Source of the DNA: Rhizobium sp. Root1334
Lineage (GTDB): Bacteria; Pseudomonadota; Alphaproteobacteria; Rhizobiales; Rhizobiaceae
NCBI RefSeq assembly: GCF_001426665.1
Contig: NZ_LMEY01000001.1
Location: 320-64,319, forward strand
Direction of reading: 5' to 3'
Length of the DNA: 64,000 nt
The translations under genes were made by a program, and so were the position numbers. Positions 7,850 through 15,923 of the stretch are shown here, in pieces (position 1 is the first letter of the stretch; each line of letters opens with the position of its first letter). The notes under the pieces are model-generated. The model saw only the letters and a program-made list of their open reading frames with translations. It was not told where the DNA came from and did no database searches.

Positions 7850-7889
7850 GGTCAAGGGGTCGTGGGTTCGAATCCCGCCGCTCCGACCA
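7850..7889 (+). other. Attachment-site remnant: 3' end of a tRNA gene (tRNA-Pro-like)
   Basis: Bases 7850-7889 form the 3' half of a tRNA. They contain a variable-loop part, the T arm GTGGG-TTCGAAT-CCCGC, the acceptor strand CGCTCCG, discriminator A and an encoded CCA. The missing 5' acceptor strand would be CGGAGCG, starting with C, which is typical of tRNA-Pro; the sequence upstream does not fold into the rest of a tRNA. Such a partial tRNA beside an integrase is the normal scar (att site) of an element inserted into a tRNA gene. The complete tRNA should lie at the other end of the element, left of this window. Confidence 0.7.
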
Positions 7890-8077
7890 TTTTCTCCTTG
7901 AAGCCCCTGTCGACACCGCCTTTCCATTTCTTCAGCTACCGGAAGAACGGAATGATAGGTGGCGGGGCATCCCTTCGGGAACCAAAGCGCCCACACCGAT
8001 CCCGGACACCCGATATCCCGTCCGGCGCTCTTCCGGGCAATCCGCGCACACTGTGACGCCGCCGGCCGGCGTACCCG

Positions 8078-9376
8078 CTATACGATGAAGAAATCGGCGT
8101 TGGTCATCACCAGGTCATGGCCGACGGTGGCAAACTGAACGGCTGCCGCCACGCCTGTTCCATCCTTGTCATAGCTGAGTGCACCAGTCGCCGCGTTGTA
8201 GATGATACGATCTGACGCATCGGCGGCCGCGGTTCCGATATGAAAGGCAGTGGCGGCAAGCGTGCCCGTCACGCTAAGGGCGGTGAATATGGCATTCTCC
8301 AGCTGCACGGTGTCGTTTACAACGACGAAATCGCGGATCGTGTCGATGTTGGTCGAGCCAAGCGCGCTATTGAAGAAAAATGTATCGTTGCCCGCGCCGC
8401 CAATCAGGACATCCTTTCCAAGACCACCATTGATCAGATCGTTGCCCGCACCACCGGACAGCGTGTTGGCATGATTGCCGCCATAAATCGCGTCATTGAA
8501 CTTGGTTCCGATAACGTTGGGTATGTTTTTCACCGTGTCGGTGTTTCCGAACCCGTCCTTTGCCGTATCGGCCGACAACCCGCCTTGCGCCCCGGTGCCG
8601 AGCAGGTTGACGATGACGCCCCGCGTCCCGCCGCTTGCGGCGTCCCGGCTGTAATCGACCGTATCCGAGCCGGAATTGCCATTCAGGGAATCGTTACCCC
8701 GGCCGCCGATCAGCGTATCAGCACCGCCCCCTCCCCACAGAGTATCATTACCGGCGCCTCCATTCAAAACATTGGCAAGGCGATCACCGGTCAATTTGTC
8801 GGCGCCCGATCCGCCGGTAACATTCTCGATATTACGGATCTTGTCTTCCGCTACGCCGCCAACGGTGACCTTTACGTTGGTGGCGCCTTTGAGGGTGACG
8901 GTAACGGCGGCAGTCTTGTCGGTATAGAGCGCCGTATCGGCGCCTGTCCCGCCATCAAGCACGTCCTTGCCGCCGCCGCCCTTGAGGATATCGTTACCGG
9001 CATAGCCGGAAAGAACGTCGGCCAATCGCGTGCCGTTCAATGTGTCCGCGCCGCTCAATGCCAGGCTCAAAAGCCCTTGCGTGTTGTTTTGCGATGCAAA
9101 GTCGCGAACCGTCGTCGCGGCGATGCTCAAGCCGGTAATCAGCAGTGCGGTGCTATTGTTGATGACATACTGTACCGATGTCACGGTGCCGCCTGTTGGC
9201 GCATTCGTGGTATCGAACGTGAACCCGCTGCCCTTAAACAGCGTGTAGTTAGTCGCATTATCAAAATACTTCGCCGACACCGGCGATACCGTCGAAAAAT
9301 CGTAGTCAAAGAGTTTATCGACCTGAAGCGTATTGAACTTTATCGCAAATGCGGTTCCACCGCTTACAACAGCCAT
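8078..9376 (-). CDS. RTX-type calcium-binding protein (type I secreted)
   Basis: Secreted protein with hemolysin-type Ca2+-binding nonapeptides (GGxGxDxLx). Three blocks lie at about residues 124-150, 206-242 and 307-336 (for example GGAGNDTLWGGGGADTLIGG). In this family the repeats fold into a parallel beta roll on binding calcium outside the cell. The protein has no N-terminal signal. The final 90 residues (ending DLVMTNADFFIV) fit a C-terminal type I export signal. The start at 9376 is chosen because GGAGGGCGAA precedes it; a frame extending to 9394 would place the ribosome binding site inside the gene. No ABC exporter is nearby, so export must rely on a system elsewhere. Its biological role is unknown. 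Confidence 0.85.
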   Translation of the reverse strand: MAVVSGGTAFAIKFNTLQVDKLFDYDFSTVSPVSAKYFDNATNYTLFKGSGFTFDTTNAPTGGTVTSVQYVINNSTALLITGLSIAATTVRDFASQNNTQGLLSLALSGADTLNGTRLADVLSGYAGNDILKGGGGKDVLDGGTGADTALYTDKTAAVTVTLKGATNVKVTVGGVAEDKIRNIENVTGGSGADKLTGDRLANVLNGGAGNDTLWGGGGADTLIGGRGNDSLNGNSGSDTVDYSRDAASGGTRGVIVNLLGTGAQGGLSADTAKDGFGNTDTVKNIPNVIGTKFNDAIYGGNHANTLSGGAGNDLINGGLGKDVLIGGAGNDTFFFNSALGSTNIDTIRDFVVVNDTVQLENAIFTALSVTGTLAATAFHIGTAAADASDRIIYNAATGALSYDKDGTGVAAAVQFATVGHDLVMTNADFFIV

Positions 9377-9523
9377 TTCGCCCTCCAGCGCCAAATGAAT
9401 ATTAGATTTACATCATATACATTTGGCGCTGACCAGTCGACCAAATTAAAGCGGTCGCGCTCCAAGTGTTGCGGTCTGGCCGCTCATCATCGAGCCAGCG
9501 CCGCACACAGCATCAGCCAGGTG

Positions 9524-9799
9524 TTAATGCACCGAAATATCGGTCTCCGGCTCTTCGAGAAAAGACTCGATGCCATCGCGCTCGACGGTCGCCAAAAACT
9601 CCTCGAAGGCTTCCTTGTCCGTGGCAAAAGGCTCTTCCCAGACGGTCAGGCCTTCGTCCTGATCGATCACTTCCATCGTCCAGCCGTCCGCGCTGCCCTC
9701 CTTGCGGAAGATATCGACAAGCACGGTGATGTCGTCTTCGGTAAACTCGCCGGAAAAATCGGAATGTTCGAGCTTCTGTTTCTTCGCCATGGTCATCAT
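9524..9799 (-). CDS. Uncharacterised acidic 91-aa protein
   Basis: I do not recognise a family. The start ATG overlaps the stop of the upstream gene (ATGA), implying coupled translation; a third Met, three codons in (MAKKQKLEHSDFSGEF), is also possible. The protein is strongly acidic and looks like a compact alpha/beta domain (DITVLVDIFRKEGSADGWTM, then EEPFATDKEAFEEFLATVER). There is no signal peptide, metal motif or catalytic signature. It forms a two-gene unit with the 116-aa protein upstream, so the pair probably acts in the same process. Confidence 0.75.
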   Translation of the reverse strand: MMTMAKKQKLEHSDFSGEFTEDDITVLVDIFRKEGSADGWTMEVIDQDEGLTVWEEPFATDKEAFEEFLATVERDGIESFLEEPETDISVH

Positions 9800-10146
9800 G
9801 CCTGTTTCGTGTTGGTGATAGTGGCCGTAAGGCGGCCCCTGGAACGTTCGCGCGTCGCGCCGCCCTCGAGCCGCTTGGCCGCTTGCTTGATTTCGAGCGG
9901 TGAAAAAAGAGTGCGGTATTCCGGCCGTGTCATCGCGGCCTCTATCGAGAATTCGGCTTTCCTGGCCTCGATCAGCCGTTCCAAGCCGGTCGTTCCGGGC
10001 TTGAACACCAGCTCCCTGGCAGCCTCGACGCCACCTTTCAGGATGACAAGACGGCGAAACAGCACTGGCCGGAAGCCAATCCGCGCACAATGATCGTAGA
10101 GCGCCAGCATCTCGCCGTGAAATTTTGCCTGAAGGGTCTCGCTCAT
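9796..10146 (-). CDS. Uncharacterised basic 116-aa protein
   Basis: No family recognised. ATG at 10146; the stop overlaps the next gene by four bases. It is a basic, largely helical protein (AKFHGEMLALYDHCARIGFR, then LILKGGVEAARELVFK-type segments). The middle, FKPGTTGLERLIEARKAEFS, is followed by EYRTLFSPLEIKQAAKRLE, a helical end. This resembles small conserved hypothetical proteins of rhizobia, but I cannot name a function. It forms a bicistronic unit with the acidic protein downstream. Confidence 0.75.
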   Translation of the reverse strand: MSETLQAKFHGEMLALYDHCARIGFRPVLFRRLVILKGGVEAARELVFKPGTTGLERLIEARKAEFSIEAAMTRPEYRTLFSPLEIKQAAKRLEGGATRERSRGRLTATITNTKQA

Positions 10147-10268
10147 CTCGCTCTTTTCTCAATCATATCCCGGACATATGGAGATGCAGGCAACGGACGC
10201 CAAGAGGCTTTTTACCGAACCAGTACGACAGACAAAAGACCCGGCAATCGCCAAGGTTTACGCTCCGG

Positions 10269-10514
10269 TCACTCCTGAACCGCAATCTCTGCTTCGGCAG
10301 CAGCGGCCAGAAACGCTTTTCGGGCGTCTTCGGCCGGGCGCTTGCCCTCGATCACCTCGGCGCAGATACCAAGCGCCCGGTCGAGCGCCGGCGCATCTTC
10401 CAGCGGCCAGTCCTCGATCATCGCCCACGATGCTTCGGTGGTATTGGATATCGTCACGTATTTGCCTGGTCCCTCCAAGGCGAGCGTCACGCTTTTCGTC
10501 CAGGGCTTTTCCAT
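10269..10514 (-). CDS. DUF982-family small protein (81 aa)
   Basis: Matches my memory of DUF982, a small family expanded in Rhizobiales with no known function. It has an N-terminal beta segment (KSVTLALEGPGKYVTISNTT), a conserved Trp-rich turn (EASWAMIEDWPLED) and a C-terminal helix (RPAEDARKAFLAAAAEAE). Length is normal. AAGGCGAG lies upstream of the ATG. It is probably a single gene downstream of merR, with about 95 non-coding bases between. Family assignment is from recognition of the pattern. Confidence 0.75.
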   Translation of the reverse strand: MEKPWTKSVTLALEGPGKYVTISNTTEASWAMIEDWPLEDAPALDRALGICAEVIEGKRPAEDARKAFLAAAAEAEIAVQE

Positions 10515-10609
10515 TGTCTCGCCTTGCTCAGAATGTCTGTCGCGGTCCTACCATGAACGGCATGGCGCCACGAGAGTAAAGGCCGGCAAACACAAGACCG
10601 ACCGCAGTC

Positions 10610-11143
10610 TCAACGCACCTGATCGAGCAGGCGCTTGCATTCCAAAAGGTCGTAGAGCGCTTCCTGCAGCAGCGCCCTGTCTTCCTTGCCGACGGATGTC
10701 TTGCCCACCGAGATTTCAGGAGCCTCGTCATTACCGCCGACGAACGAGAAGAACCGGCGGCTGGCGGGCGCCTTGGCACGGCCGACGATCTGGTCTTCAT
10801 CTGGATTGCCGAGCTTGGGCTGCGCAGGCTCCTCGATATTGGCGGCTGCGAGCGCCTCGACGGTCGCCAGATCGCCGCTGGCAATCGCCGCGACGAACTT
10901 GTTGCCGTTCATCTTCAAGAGCTTCTGCACACCCTTGATCGTATAGCCGTGATCGTAGAGCAGATGACGAATGCCTTTGAGCAGATCGACATCTTCAGGC
11001 CGGTAGTAGCGCCGGCCACCGCCGCGCTTCATCGGCTTGATCTGCAGGAACCGTGTTTCCCAAAACCTCAGCACATGCTGCGGCAAATCGAGATCGTCGG
11101 CCACTTCACTGATGGTGCGAAACGCATCCGGGCTCTTGTCCAT
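10610..11143 (-). CDS. MerR-family transcriptional regulator
   Basis: DNA-binding regulator with an N-terminal MerR winged helix-turn-helix: [20 protein letters not shown] is the [23 protein letters not shown] and [20 protein letters not shown] are the wing and following helices. The C-terminal part (residues about 85-177) is low-complexity and then helical ([20 protein letters not shown]), without the cysteines of metal-sensing MerR proteins, so the signal is unknown. The start at 11143 is chosen because GGGGGAAGAC precedes it. It follows ihfA in the usual rhizobial arrangement. Known alphaproteobacterial homologues beside ihfA are uncharacterised. Confidence 0.9.
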   Translation of the reverse strand: MDKSPDAFRTISEVADDLDLPQHVLRFWETRFLQIKPMKRGGGRRYYRPEDVDLLKGIRHLLYDHGYTIKGVQKLLKMNGNKFVAAIASGDLATVEALAAANIEEPAQPKLGNPDEDQIVGRAKAPASRRFFSFVGGNDEAPEISVGKTSVGKEDRALLQEALYDLLECKRLLDQVR

Positions 11144-11298
11144 GTCTTCCCCCACTCCGCGTCGAAGATACGCGGTATGCACCACGCGACTCTGGCTGCG
11201 AGCCTATATCGCAGCAATTGCTGATGATTACACGAATCATGCGCAATTCAACGGCTTATGGACGTGTTTTCAACCACTTTAATGGTGGACGGTAAGAT

Positions 11299-11637
11299 TT
11301 AGGAGGCCGGCGATTGCGGTTTCAACTTGGCCTTGCGCTGGAGATGCGCCTTGAGGACGCGCTGTTTCAGCACGTTGGAAGCCTTGAAGGTCATGACACG
11401 GCGCGGAGAAATCGGCACTTCTTCGCCGGTTTTCGGATTGCGGCCGATGCGTTCGTTCTTGTCACGCACCTGAAACGTCGCGAAGGAGGAAAGCTTGACG
11501 CTTTCGCCCCGCACGATGGCGTTACAGATTTCGTCGATCACCGTCTCGACCAGTTCAGCCGATTCCGTTCGGGAGAGACCGACCTTGCGAAAAACCGATT
11601 CGGCCAGGTCTGCTCGTGTCACCGTTTTTCCGCTCAT
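11299..11637 (-). CDS. ihfA: Integration host factor subunit alpha
   Basis: DNA-bending protein of the HU/IHF family that works as a heterodimer with IhfB in recombination, replication and transcription. The signature block [20 protein letters not shown] with the DNA-intercalating proline is at residues about 63-83. The N-terminal helices ([20 protein letters not shown]) and [15 protein letters not shown] fit the alpha subunit. Length 112 aa includes the short basic C-terminal extension ([13 protein letters not shown]) usual in Rhizobiales. It lies between fabH and merR, the conserved order in this group. Confidence 0.95.
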   Translation of the reverse strand: MSGKTVTRADLAESVFRKVGLSRTESAELVETVIDEICNAIVRGESVKLSSFATFQVRDKNERIGRNPKTGEEVPISPRRVMTFKASNVLKQRVLKAHLQRKAKLKPQSPAS

Positions 11638-11731
11638 CTTCCCCCACCGATTTTCTTAGATTATCGATTAGCCCGGAAAGAGTATTGCCCTTGTCCATTC
11701 CGGTCAAGCGTCTGCACCATATCACATTTTT

Positions 11732-12712
11732 TTACCAGCGCAGCAGCACGGACCCCCAGGTGAAACCGCCGCCCATCGCCTCGAGCAGGACGAGATCACC
11801 CTTTTTGATGCGTCCATCCGATGCCGCGACACTCAGCGCCAGTGGAATGGAGGCTGCCGAGGTGTTGCCATGGAGATCGACCGTGACCACCACTTTCTCA
11901 AGCGGAATGCCAAGTTTCTTGGCCGAACCATCAATGATCCGGCGGTTGGCCTGGTGCGGCACCAGCCAGTCGAGATCGTCGGCCGTCGTACCGGTCGCCT
12001 CGAAAGCAGCCTCGATCACGTCGGTAATCATGCCCACGGCATGCTTGAAGACCTCGCGGCCCTCCATGCGCAGATGGCCGACCGTGCCGGTGGTCGAGGG
12101 ACCACCGTCGACATAGAGTTTTTCCTTGTGGGCACCATCCGAGCGCAGCTGCGCCGTCAGGACGCCACGATCAGCCGTCGTGCCCGCGCCTTCCTGCGCT
12201 TCCAGAACAAGCGCGCCAGCACCGTCGCCAAACAGCACGCAGGTGGTACGGTCGTTCCAGTCGAGAATGCGCGAGAATGTCTCGGCACCGATGACCAGCA
12301 CCCGCTTGGCGAGCCCGCCACGGATATAGGCGTCCGCCGTGGTCACGGCAAAAATGAAGCCGGAACAGACGGCCTGCAGGTCGAAGGCTGCGCCATGGTG
12401 CATGCCAAGCCGGTTCTGGATATTGACGGCGGTCGCCGGAAAGGTGTTGTCGGGCGTCGACGTCGCAACAATGATGAGATCGATATCGGCCGGCGTCAGG
12501 CCGGCATTGGCGAGAGCCGCGCGTGCAGCCCCCTCGCCCAGCGATGCGGTGGTTTCCCCCTCGCCTGCGATGTAACGTTGGCGAATGCCGGTGCGCTGCA
12601 CGATCCATTCGTCGGACGTGTCGACCTTGTCTTCGATTTCGCGATTGGTCATCACCCGCTGCGGGAGCGATGCCCCGAAACCGCGAACCACAGAACGGAT
12701 CATACTTTTCAA
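11732..12712 (-). CDS. fabH: Beta-ketoacyl-ACP synthase III
   Basis: Starts fatty acid synthesis by condensing acetyl-CoA with malonyl-ACP (cytoplasm, FAS II). The catalytic triad is visible: Cys116 in AVCSGFIFA, His253 in VPHQANRRI and Asn283 in [10 protein letters not shown]. The glycine-rich end [13 protein letters not shown] is typical. 326 aa is standard length. Its ATG overlaps the plsX stop by four bases, so plsX and fabH form a coupled operon linking acyl-phosphate formation and fatty acid initiation. ihfA follows after about 95 bases. Confidence 0.97.
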   Translation of the reverse strand: MKSMIRSVVRGFGASLPQRVMTNREIEDKVDTSDEWIVQRTGIRQRYIAGEGETTASLGEGAARAALANAGLTPADIDLIIVATSTPDNTFPATAVNIQNRLGMHHGAAFDLQAVCSGFIFAVTTADAYIRGGLAKRVLVIGAETFSRILDWNDRTTCVLFGDGAGALVLEAQEGAGTTADRGVLTAQLRSDGAHKEKLYVDGGPSTTGTVGHLRMEGREVFKHAVGMITDVIEAAFEATGTTADDLDWLVPHQANRRIIDGSAKKLGIPLEKVVVTVDLHGNTSAASIPLALSVAASDGRIKKGDLVLLEAMGGGFTWGSVLLRW

Positions 12713-13767
12713 ACCTCGTCTGCCGTGCCGGTCGCTGCACCTTCGGAAGGGCGCGAGGCATGGTATTTTTGCAAATCGTTTTCGATCTTGGCCTTTAGCC
12801 CGTTGCGGACCATGTCGTAGCCGACATCGATGGCTGCGGCGAAACCTTCAGCGTCGGTTCCTCCATGACTCTTGATCACGACACCATTAAGGCCGAGGAA
12901 GACGCCGCCGTTCACCTTTCGCGGATCCATCTTCTCGCGCAGCCGGTCAAACGCACCCTTGGCGAGGATGTAGCCGATCTTGGCCAGAAGCGTGCGTGAC
13001 ATCGCGGCGCGCAGATATTCGGCGATCTGACGGGCCGTGCCTTCGGCAGCCTTCAGCGCGATATTGCCGGAAAAACCTTCGGTCACCACCACATCGACCG
13101 TACCACGGCCGATATCGTCACCCTCGACGAAGCCGAAATAATCGATGCTGTCGATACCGGCTTCGCGCAGCAATCGGCCGGCTTCCTTGACCTGCTCCTG
13201 CCCCTTGATCTCTTCGACGCCGACATTGAGCAGGCCAAGCGTCGGACGTTCGACCTCAAACAGCGCGCGCGCCATGGCGCCGCCCATCAGGGCAAAATCC
13301 ATCAGCTGCTGCGCATCGGCGCCGATCGTCGCACCGACGTCCAGCACGATGCTCTCGCCCTTCAGGGTCGGCCAGATGGCTGCGATGGCCGGGCGCTGGA
13401 TGCCTTGCATCATCCGCAAGCAGAATACCGACATCGCCATCAGCGCGCCGGTATTGCCGGCGGAGACAACCACATCGGCCTCGCCCTTGTTGACGGCGTC
13501 GATCGCCTGCCACATGCTTGCCTTGCCACGCCCGCGCCTGAGCGCCTGGCTTGGCTTCTCATCCATGGCGATTGCCAGTTCGGAGGCATGAAACGTGCAG
13601 TTCGCCTTGAGCTTGGGATACTTTTCCAAGAGAGGAGCACATTGCTCTTCAAGACCATACAGCGCGAAACGGATATCGGGATGCCGTTCAAGCGCCTTGG
13701 CAGCGCCCGGAATGACGACCTGCGGACCGAAGTCGCCGCCCATCACATCAAGAGAAATTCTGACCAC
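12709..13767 (-). CDS. plsX: Phosphate acyltransferase PlsX
   Basis: Converts acyl-ACP to acyl-phosphate, the donor for PlsY in membrane phospholipid synthesis. Typical motifs: [20 protein letters not shown] at the N-terminus, [18 protein letters not shown] with [12 protein letters not shown], and [14 protein letters not shown] [16 protein letters not shown]. The start is set at a GTG (13767) preceded by GGATAGGG, which gives the normal N-terminus ([11 protein letters not shown]). An ATG farther upstream (13818) would add a Cys/Lys-rich stretch unlike the family. The C-terminus carries an extra tail after [12 protein letters not shown]. Confidence 0.95.
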   Translation of the reverse strand: MVRISLDVMGGDFGPQVVIPGAAKALERHPDIRFALYGLEEQCAPLLEKYPKLKANCTFHASELAIAMDEKPSQALRRGRGKASMWQAIDAVNKGEADVVVSAGNTGALMAMSVFCLRMMQGIQRPAIAAIWPTLKGESIVLDVGATIGADAQQLMDFALMGGAMARALFEVERPTLGLLNVGVEEIKGQEQVKEAGRLLREAGIDSIDYFGFVEGDDIGRGTVDVVVTEGFSGNIALKAAEGTARQIAEYLRAAMSRTLLAKIGYILAKGAFDRLREKMDPRKVNGGVFLGLNGVVIKSHGGTDAEGFAAAIDVGYDMVRNGLKAKIENDLQKYHASRPSEGAATGTADEV

Positions 13768-13969
13768 GCGTGCCCTATCCTTTTTTCCTGCCACACTGCA
13801 TGTTTCGTTCCGGCGCAATCAGTGGGCGATGGAGACACACGTGTTTTCATAACGTTTGAGACGTAACGGCCCCACTCACGGAGCAAAACGGCCCAACGGG
13901 CTGGATTTCGGCCAAAATACCGTTTTTCACTGATGTGACAACCGATTTGTGCCACACCTCGCCGTTCAC

Positions 13970-14521
13970 TCAGTCCTTTTTCCAATCCTTGAGGGCCGCA
14001 AAGGGATTTGGACGGACATCATCTTTTTCGCTGCTTTCGATCCGCTCGCCGAAGCTCGCGCCCTGCTTGCGCGGATAGGGGTCGATAGCAAGTGCAGCGT
14101 GTTCCGTAACGGCCAGACCGACATCGATGGTGTCACCGGTAAACATGTCGGGAAGATCGGGGCCTTCCGGATCGAGAATCATCTCGCCGCTGTCATTGGC
14201 GGCGATCCGCGCCAGCCGCGACCCTTCAGGCACGAAAATCGCTTCTATGGGTTCATCGATCAATGCTTCTACCGGCTCCAGCGTCACGACGCAGGCCTGA
14301 ACGATCCTCGCCTCCACACGGCCCTTGACCTTGACGCCATCCTTTTTCCAGCGCGCGATCTGCAGCTCAGCTGTGAGCGACTGTACTTCCAGAACATCCC
14401 ACAGTTCGCGCAGTGCCTCGCACTCGGCTTCGCTCGCTGCGAGACGAACCGTCACTGCATTGGCGGAAATATTGCCGACCTTGACCGGATAGGAAAATGC
14501 GGGTTTTTCGTCGTGGTTCAT
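13970..14521 (-). CDS. DUF177 (YceD-like) protein
   Basis: Member of DUF177, known in bacteria as YceD, linked to 23S rRNA or large-subunit biogenesis and usually found just before rpmF-plsX. Here residues about 10-60 (FSYPVKVGNISANAVTVRLA) and the core (RVEARIVQACVVTLEPVEAL) fit the family. The C-terminus ends PNPFAALKDWKKD, matching the conserved NPFAVLKKLK-type ending. The start at 14521 has AAAGGACCAGACG. It lies upstream of plsX on the same strand, but no rpmF is present between them. The intervening 200 bases hold no gene I can see. Confidence 0.88.
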   Translation of the reverse strand: MNHDEKPAFSYPVKVGNISANAVTVRLAASEAECEALRELWDVLEVQSLTAELQIARWKKDGVKVKGRVEARIVQACVVTLEPVEALIDEPIEAIFVPEGSRLARIAANDSGEMILDPEGPDLPDMFTGDTIDVGLAVTEHAALAIDPYPRKQGASFGERIESSEKDDVRPNPFAALKDWKKD

Positions 14522-14608
14522 CGTCTGGTCCTTTCGGGCGGCGGTACCGCCCAAGATAGTGCTGCCGGCCATTATACGGCGCTACCCCCGCATCGTCTTG
14601 GACGGATA

Positions 14609-15148
14609 TCAGGTGGCCGCTTGCGGCAGGTCGATCCGGCCGGTTTCTACGACATCCTCGGCCTCCAGCGCAAGCTGGGCCTCTGCAGCCAACAGATAGT
14701 CGGCCAATCCGAGCATCGACAGCGCTTGATCGTCCGTCTGCGGATGGAAATTGCGCTTCAATGCCGCAGCGAGTTCGTCACGGTCCCGGCGCTCAAGCGC
14801 TGCCGCGTAACTTTCTAGCCGGCCATAGAACATCGAGGCGAACTTCTTCATCCGCTTGGGCACGCCGACATCGCCAACGCCGAGTTCACGGATCGAATGA
14901 TCGACGTCCTCGAAGAACGCATCGATGATTTCCTGGGCGATCTCCTGGCCGGCACGCTTAGAACTGCGGGTGCGGCGGAAATAGAGGATCAGCGATGCCG
15001 ACAGCATCTCGAAACGGCCCATAACCGTGTCCGGCACGTCGAGGTCGGTATACAGATATGGACGCCGGGCGGCGGCGGTCAGAAGCGCATATTGGCGCTT
15101 AACAATGGCCGCATTGCCATTTTTTTTCCCGAACAGTCCAAATATCAT
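14609..15148 (-). CDS. Ubiquinol-cytochrome c chaperone-family protein
   Basis: Belongs to the Cbp3/UQCC1 family (Ubiq_cyt_C_chap), whose eukaryotic members help assemble cytochrome bc1; the bacterial role is inferred from homology. Features: MIFGLFGKKNGNAAIVKRQY at the N-terminus, VPDTVMGRFEMLSASLILYF, then a conserved AFFEDVDHSIRELGVGDVGV and KRMKKFASMFYGRLESYAAA. Several Met codons lie at the start; 15148 gives the usual beginning. It is co-oriented with the DUF177 gene about 90 bases downstream, and divergent from bamE with about 165 bases between, which must carry both promoters. Confidence 0.88.
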   Translation of the reverse strand: MIFGLFGKKNGNAAIVKRQYALLTAAARRPYLYTDLDVPDTVMGRFEMLSASLILYFRRTRSSKRAGQEIAQEIIDAFFEDVDHSIRELGVGDVGVPKRMKKFASMFYGRLESYAAALERRDRDELAAALKRNFHPQTDDQALSMLGLADYLLAAEAQLALEAEDVVETGRIDLPQAAT

Positions 15149-15312
15149 CATAAAGCCCAAGTTTGCCTGCTTCAAAATGCGCTGGCCTGCGCATCCTGCT
15201 GTTGCATGATTGCGGAAGCTGGTTTACCGAAGCAGGCACGAAATGCAATGGCGCATCTGCCAGCGTTACCTTGGGGGAGATGTCGTTGACGAAACGGTAT
15301 CTCAGATCAGAC

Positions 15313-15804
15313 ATGAAATTTCTGAATAACGTCGCTTTTACATTGGCAATTTGCGTAACCACCCTTTCCGGCTGCAAGACGGCCGATATGCTGAACACCA
15401 GCGAAACCATCAACCAGGGCTATGTCGTTGATCAGGAGACACTGGCGCTGGCGCCGGTCGGCTCCAGCCGCGAGCAGGTGCTTTTGTCGTTGGGAACGCC
15501 ATCGACGACGGCCACCTTCGACAATGAAGTGTTCTACTACATTTCCCAGAAGCGTCAGCGCCCTGTCGCCTTCATGAAGGCAAAGGTGGTGGAGCAGAGC
15601 GTGCTCGCCGTCTATTTCGACAAGGACGGCGTCGTTTCGCAGCTGGCGCATTACACGCTGCAGGACGGCAAGGTCTTCGACATGATTTCCCGCACCACGC
15701 CGACCGGCGGCAAGGAGATGACCTTCCTCGGTCAGCTGCTCTCCGGTAATGGCATCGGCAAGAGCATGGCGAAATCGGTGCTGGGTAACAGCAACAACCG
15801 CTGA
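15313..15804 (+). CDS. bamE: BamE/SmpA/OmlA outer-membrane lipoprotein
   Basis: Small lipoprotein subunit of the BAM machine that inserts beta-barrel proteins into the outer membrane. A lipoprotein signal (KFLNNVAFTLAICVTT) ends in the lipobox LSGC, with Cys21 as the lipidated residue. The BamE domain follows (VGSSREQVLLSLGTPSTTAT, DNEVFYYISQKRQR). The start at 15313 gives a normal signal peptide. An in-frame ATG at 15280, directly after GGGGGAG, is an alternative and would add eleven residues. A strong terminator follows, shared with the convergent hppA. Confidence 0.92.
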   Translation: MKFLNNVAFTLAICVTTLSGCKTADMLNTSETINQGYVVDQETLALAPVGSSREQVLLSLGTPSTTATFDNEVFYYISQKRQRPVAFMKAKVVEQSVLAVYFDKDGVVSQLAHYTLQDGKVFDMISRTTPTGGKEMTFLGQLLSGNGIGKSMAKSVLGNSNNR

Positions 15805-15825
15805 TCTCCATGATCACGCCCTGAT

Positions 15826-15863
15826 AAAAAAACCGCCGGCGCTGCACGCACCGGTGGTTTTTT
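15826..15863. terminator. Bidirectional terminator between bamE and hppA
   Basis: Stem AACCGCCGG / CCGGTGGTT around a GCGCTGCACGCA-type loop, flanked by AAAAAA on the left and TTTTTT on the right, so it can end transcription of both convergent genes. Confidence 0.85.
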
Positions 15864-15923
15864 CTTGTCTGCCAATCGCCTGTCCGCAACGCCCTGGCGG
15901 CGCTGCGGACCTGCTCTGGCACA

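Larger units (their letters stand above)
1..7889. mobile_element. Integrative element (satellite/mobilisable-island type), right part
   Basis: Region bounded on the right by the tRNA remnant and running off the window on the left. The transcriptional order integrase, 170-aa protein, AlpA, second HTH protein, RepA-like helicase, origin-like repeats and small orphans resembles phage satellites and small mobilisable islands. No phage structural, relaxase or conjugation gene is visible. The IS at the left edge may be a later insertion or may lie outside the element; the left boundary is unknown. Confidence 0.6.

Noticed and set aside
7800..7889. Complete tRNA gene
   Set aside because: Only the 3' half is present; the sequence upstream of 7843 cannot form the D arm or the 5' acceptor strand.
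8240..10093. 617-aa open frame on the plus strand
   Set aside because: It lies antisense to the RTX gene and two small genes; composition is that of a complementary-strand shadow in GC-rich DNA, with no start context.
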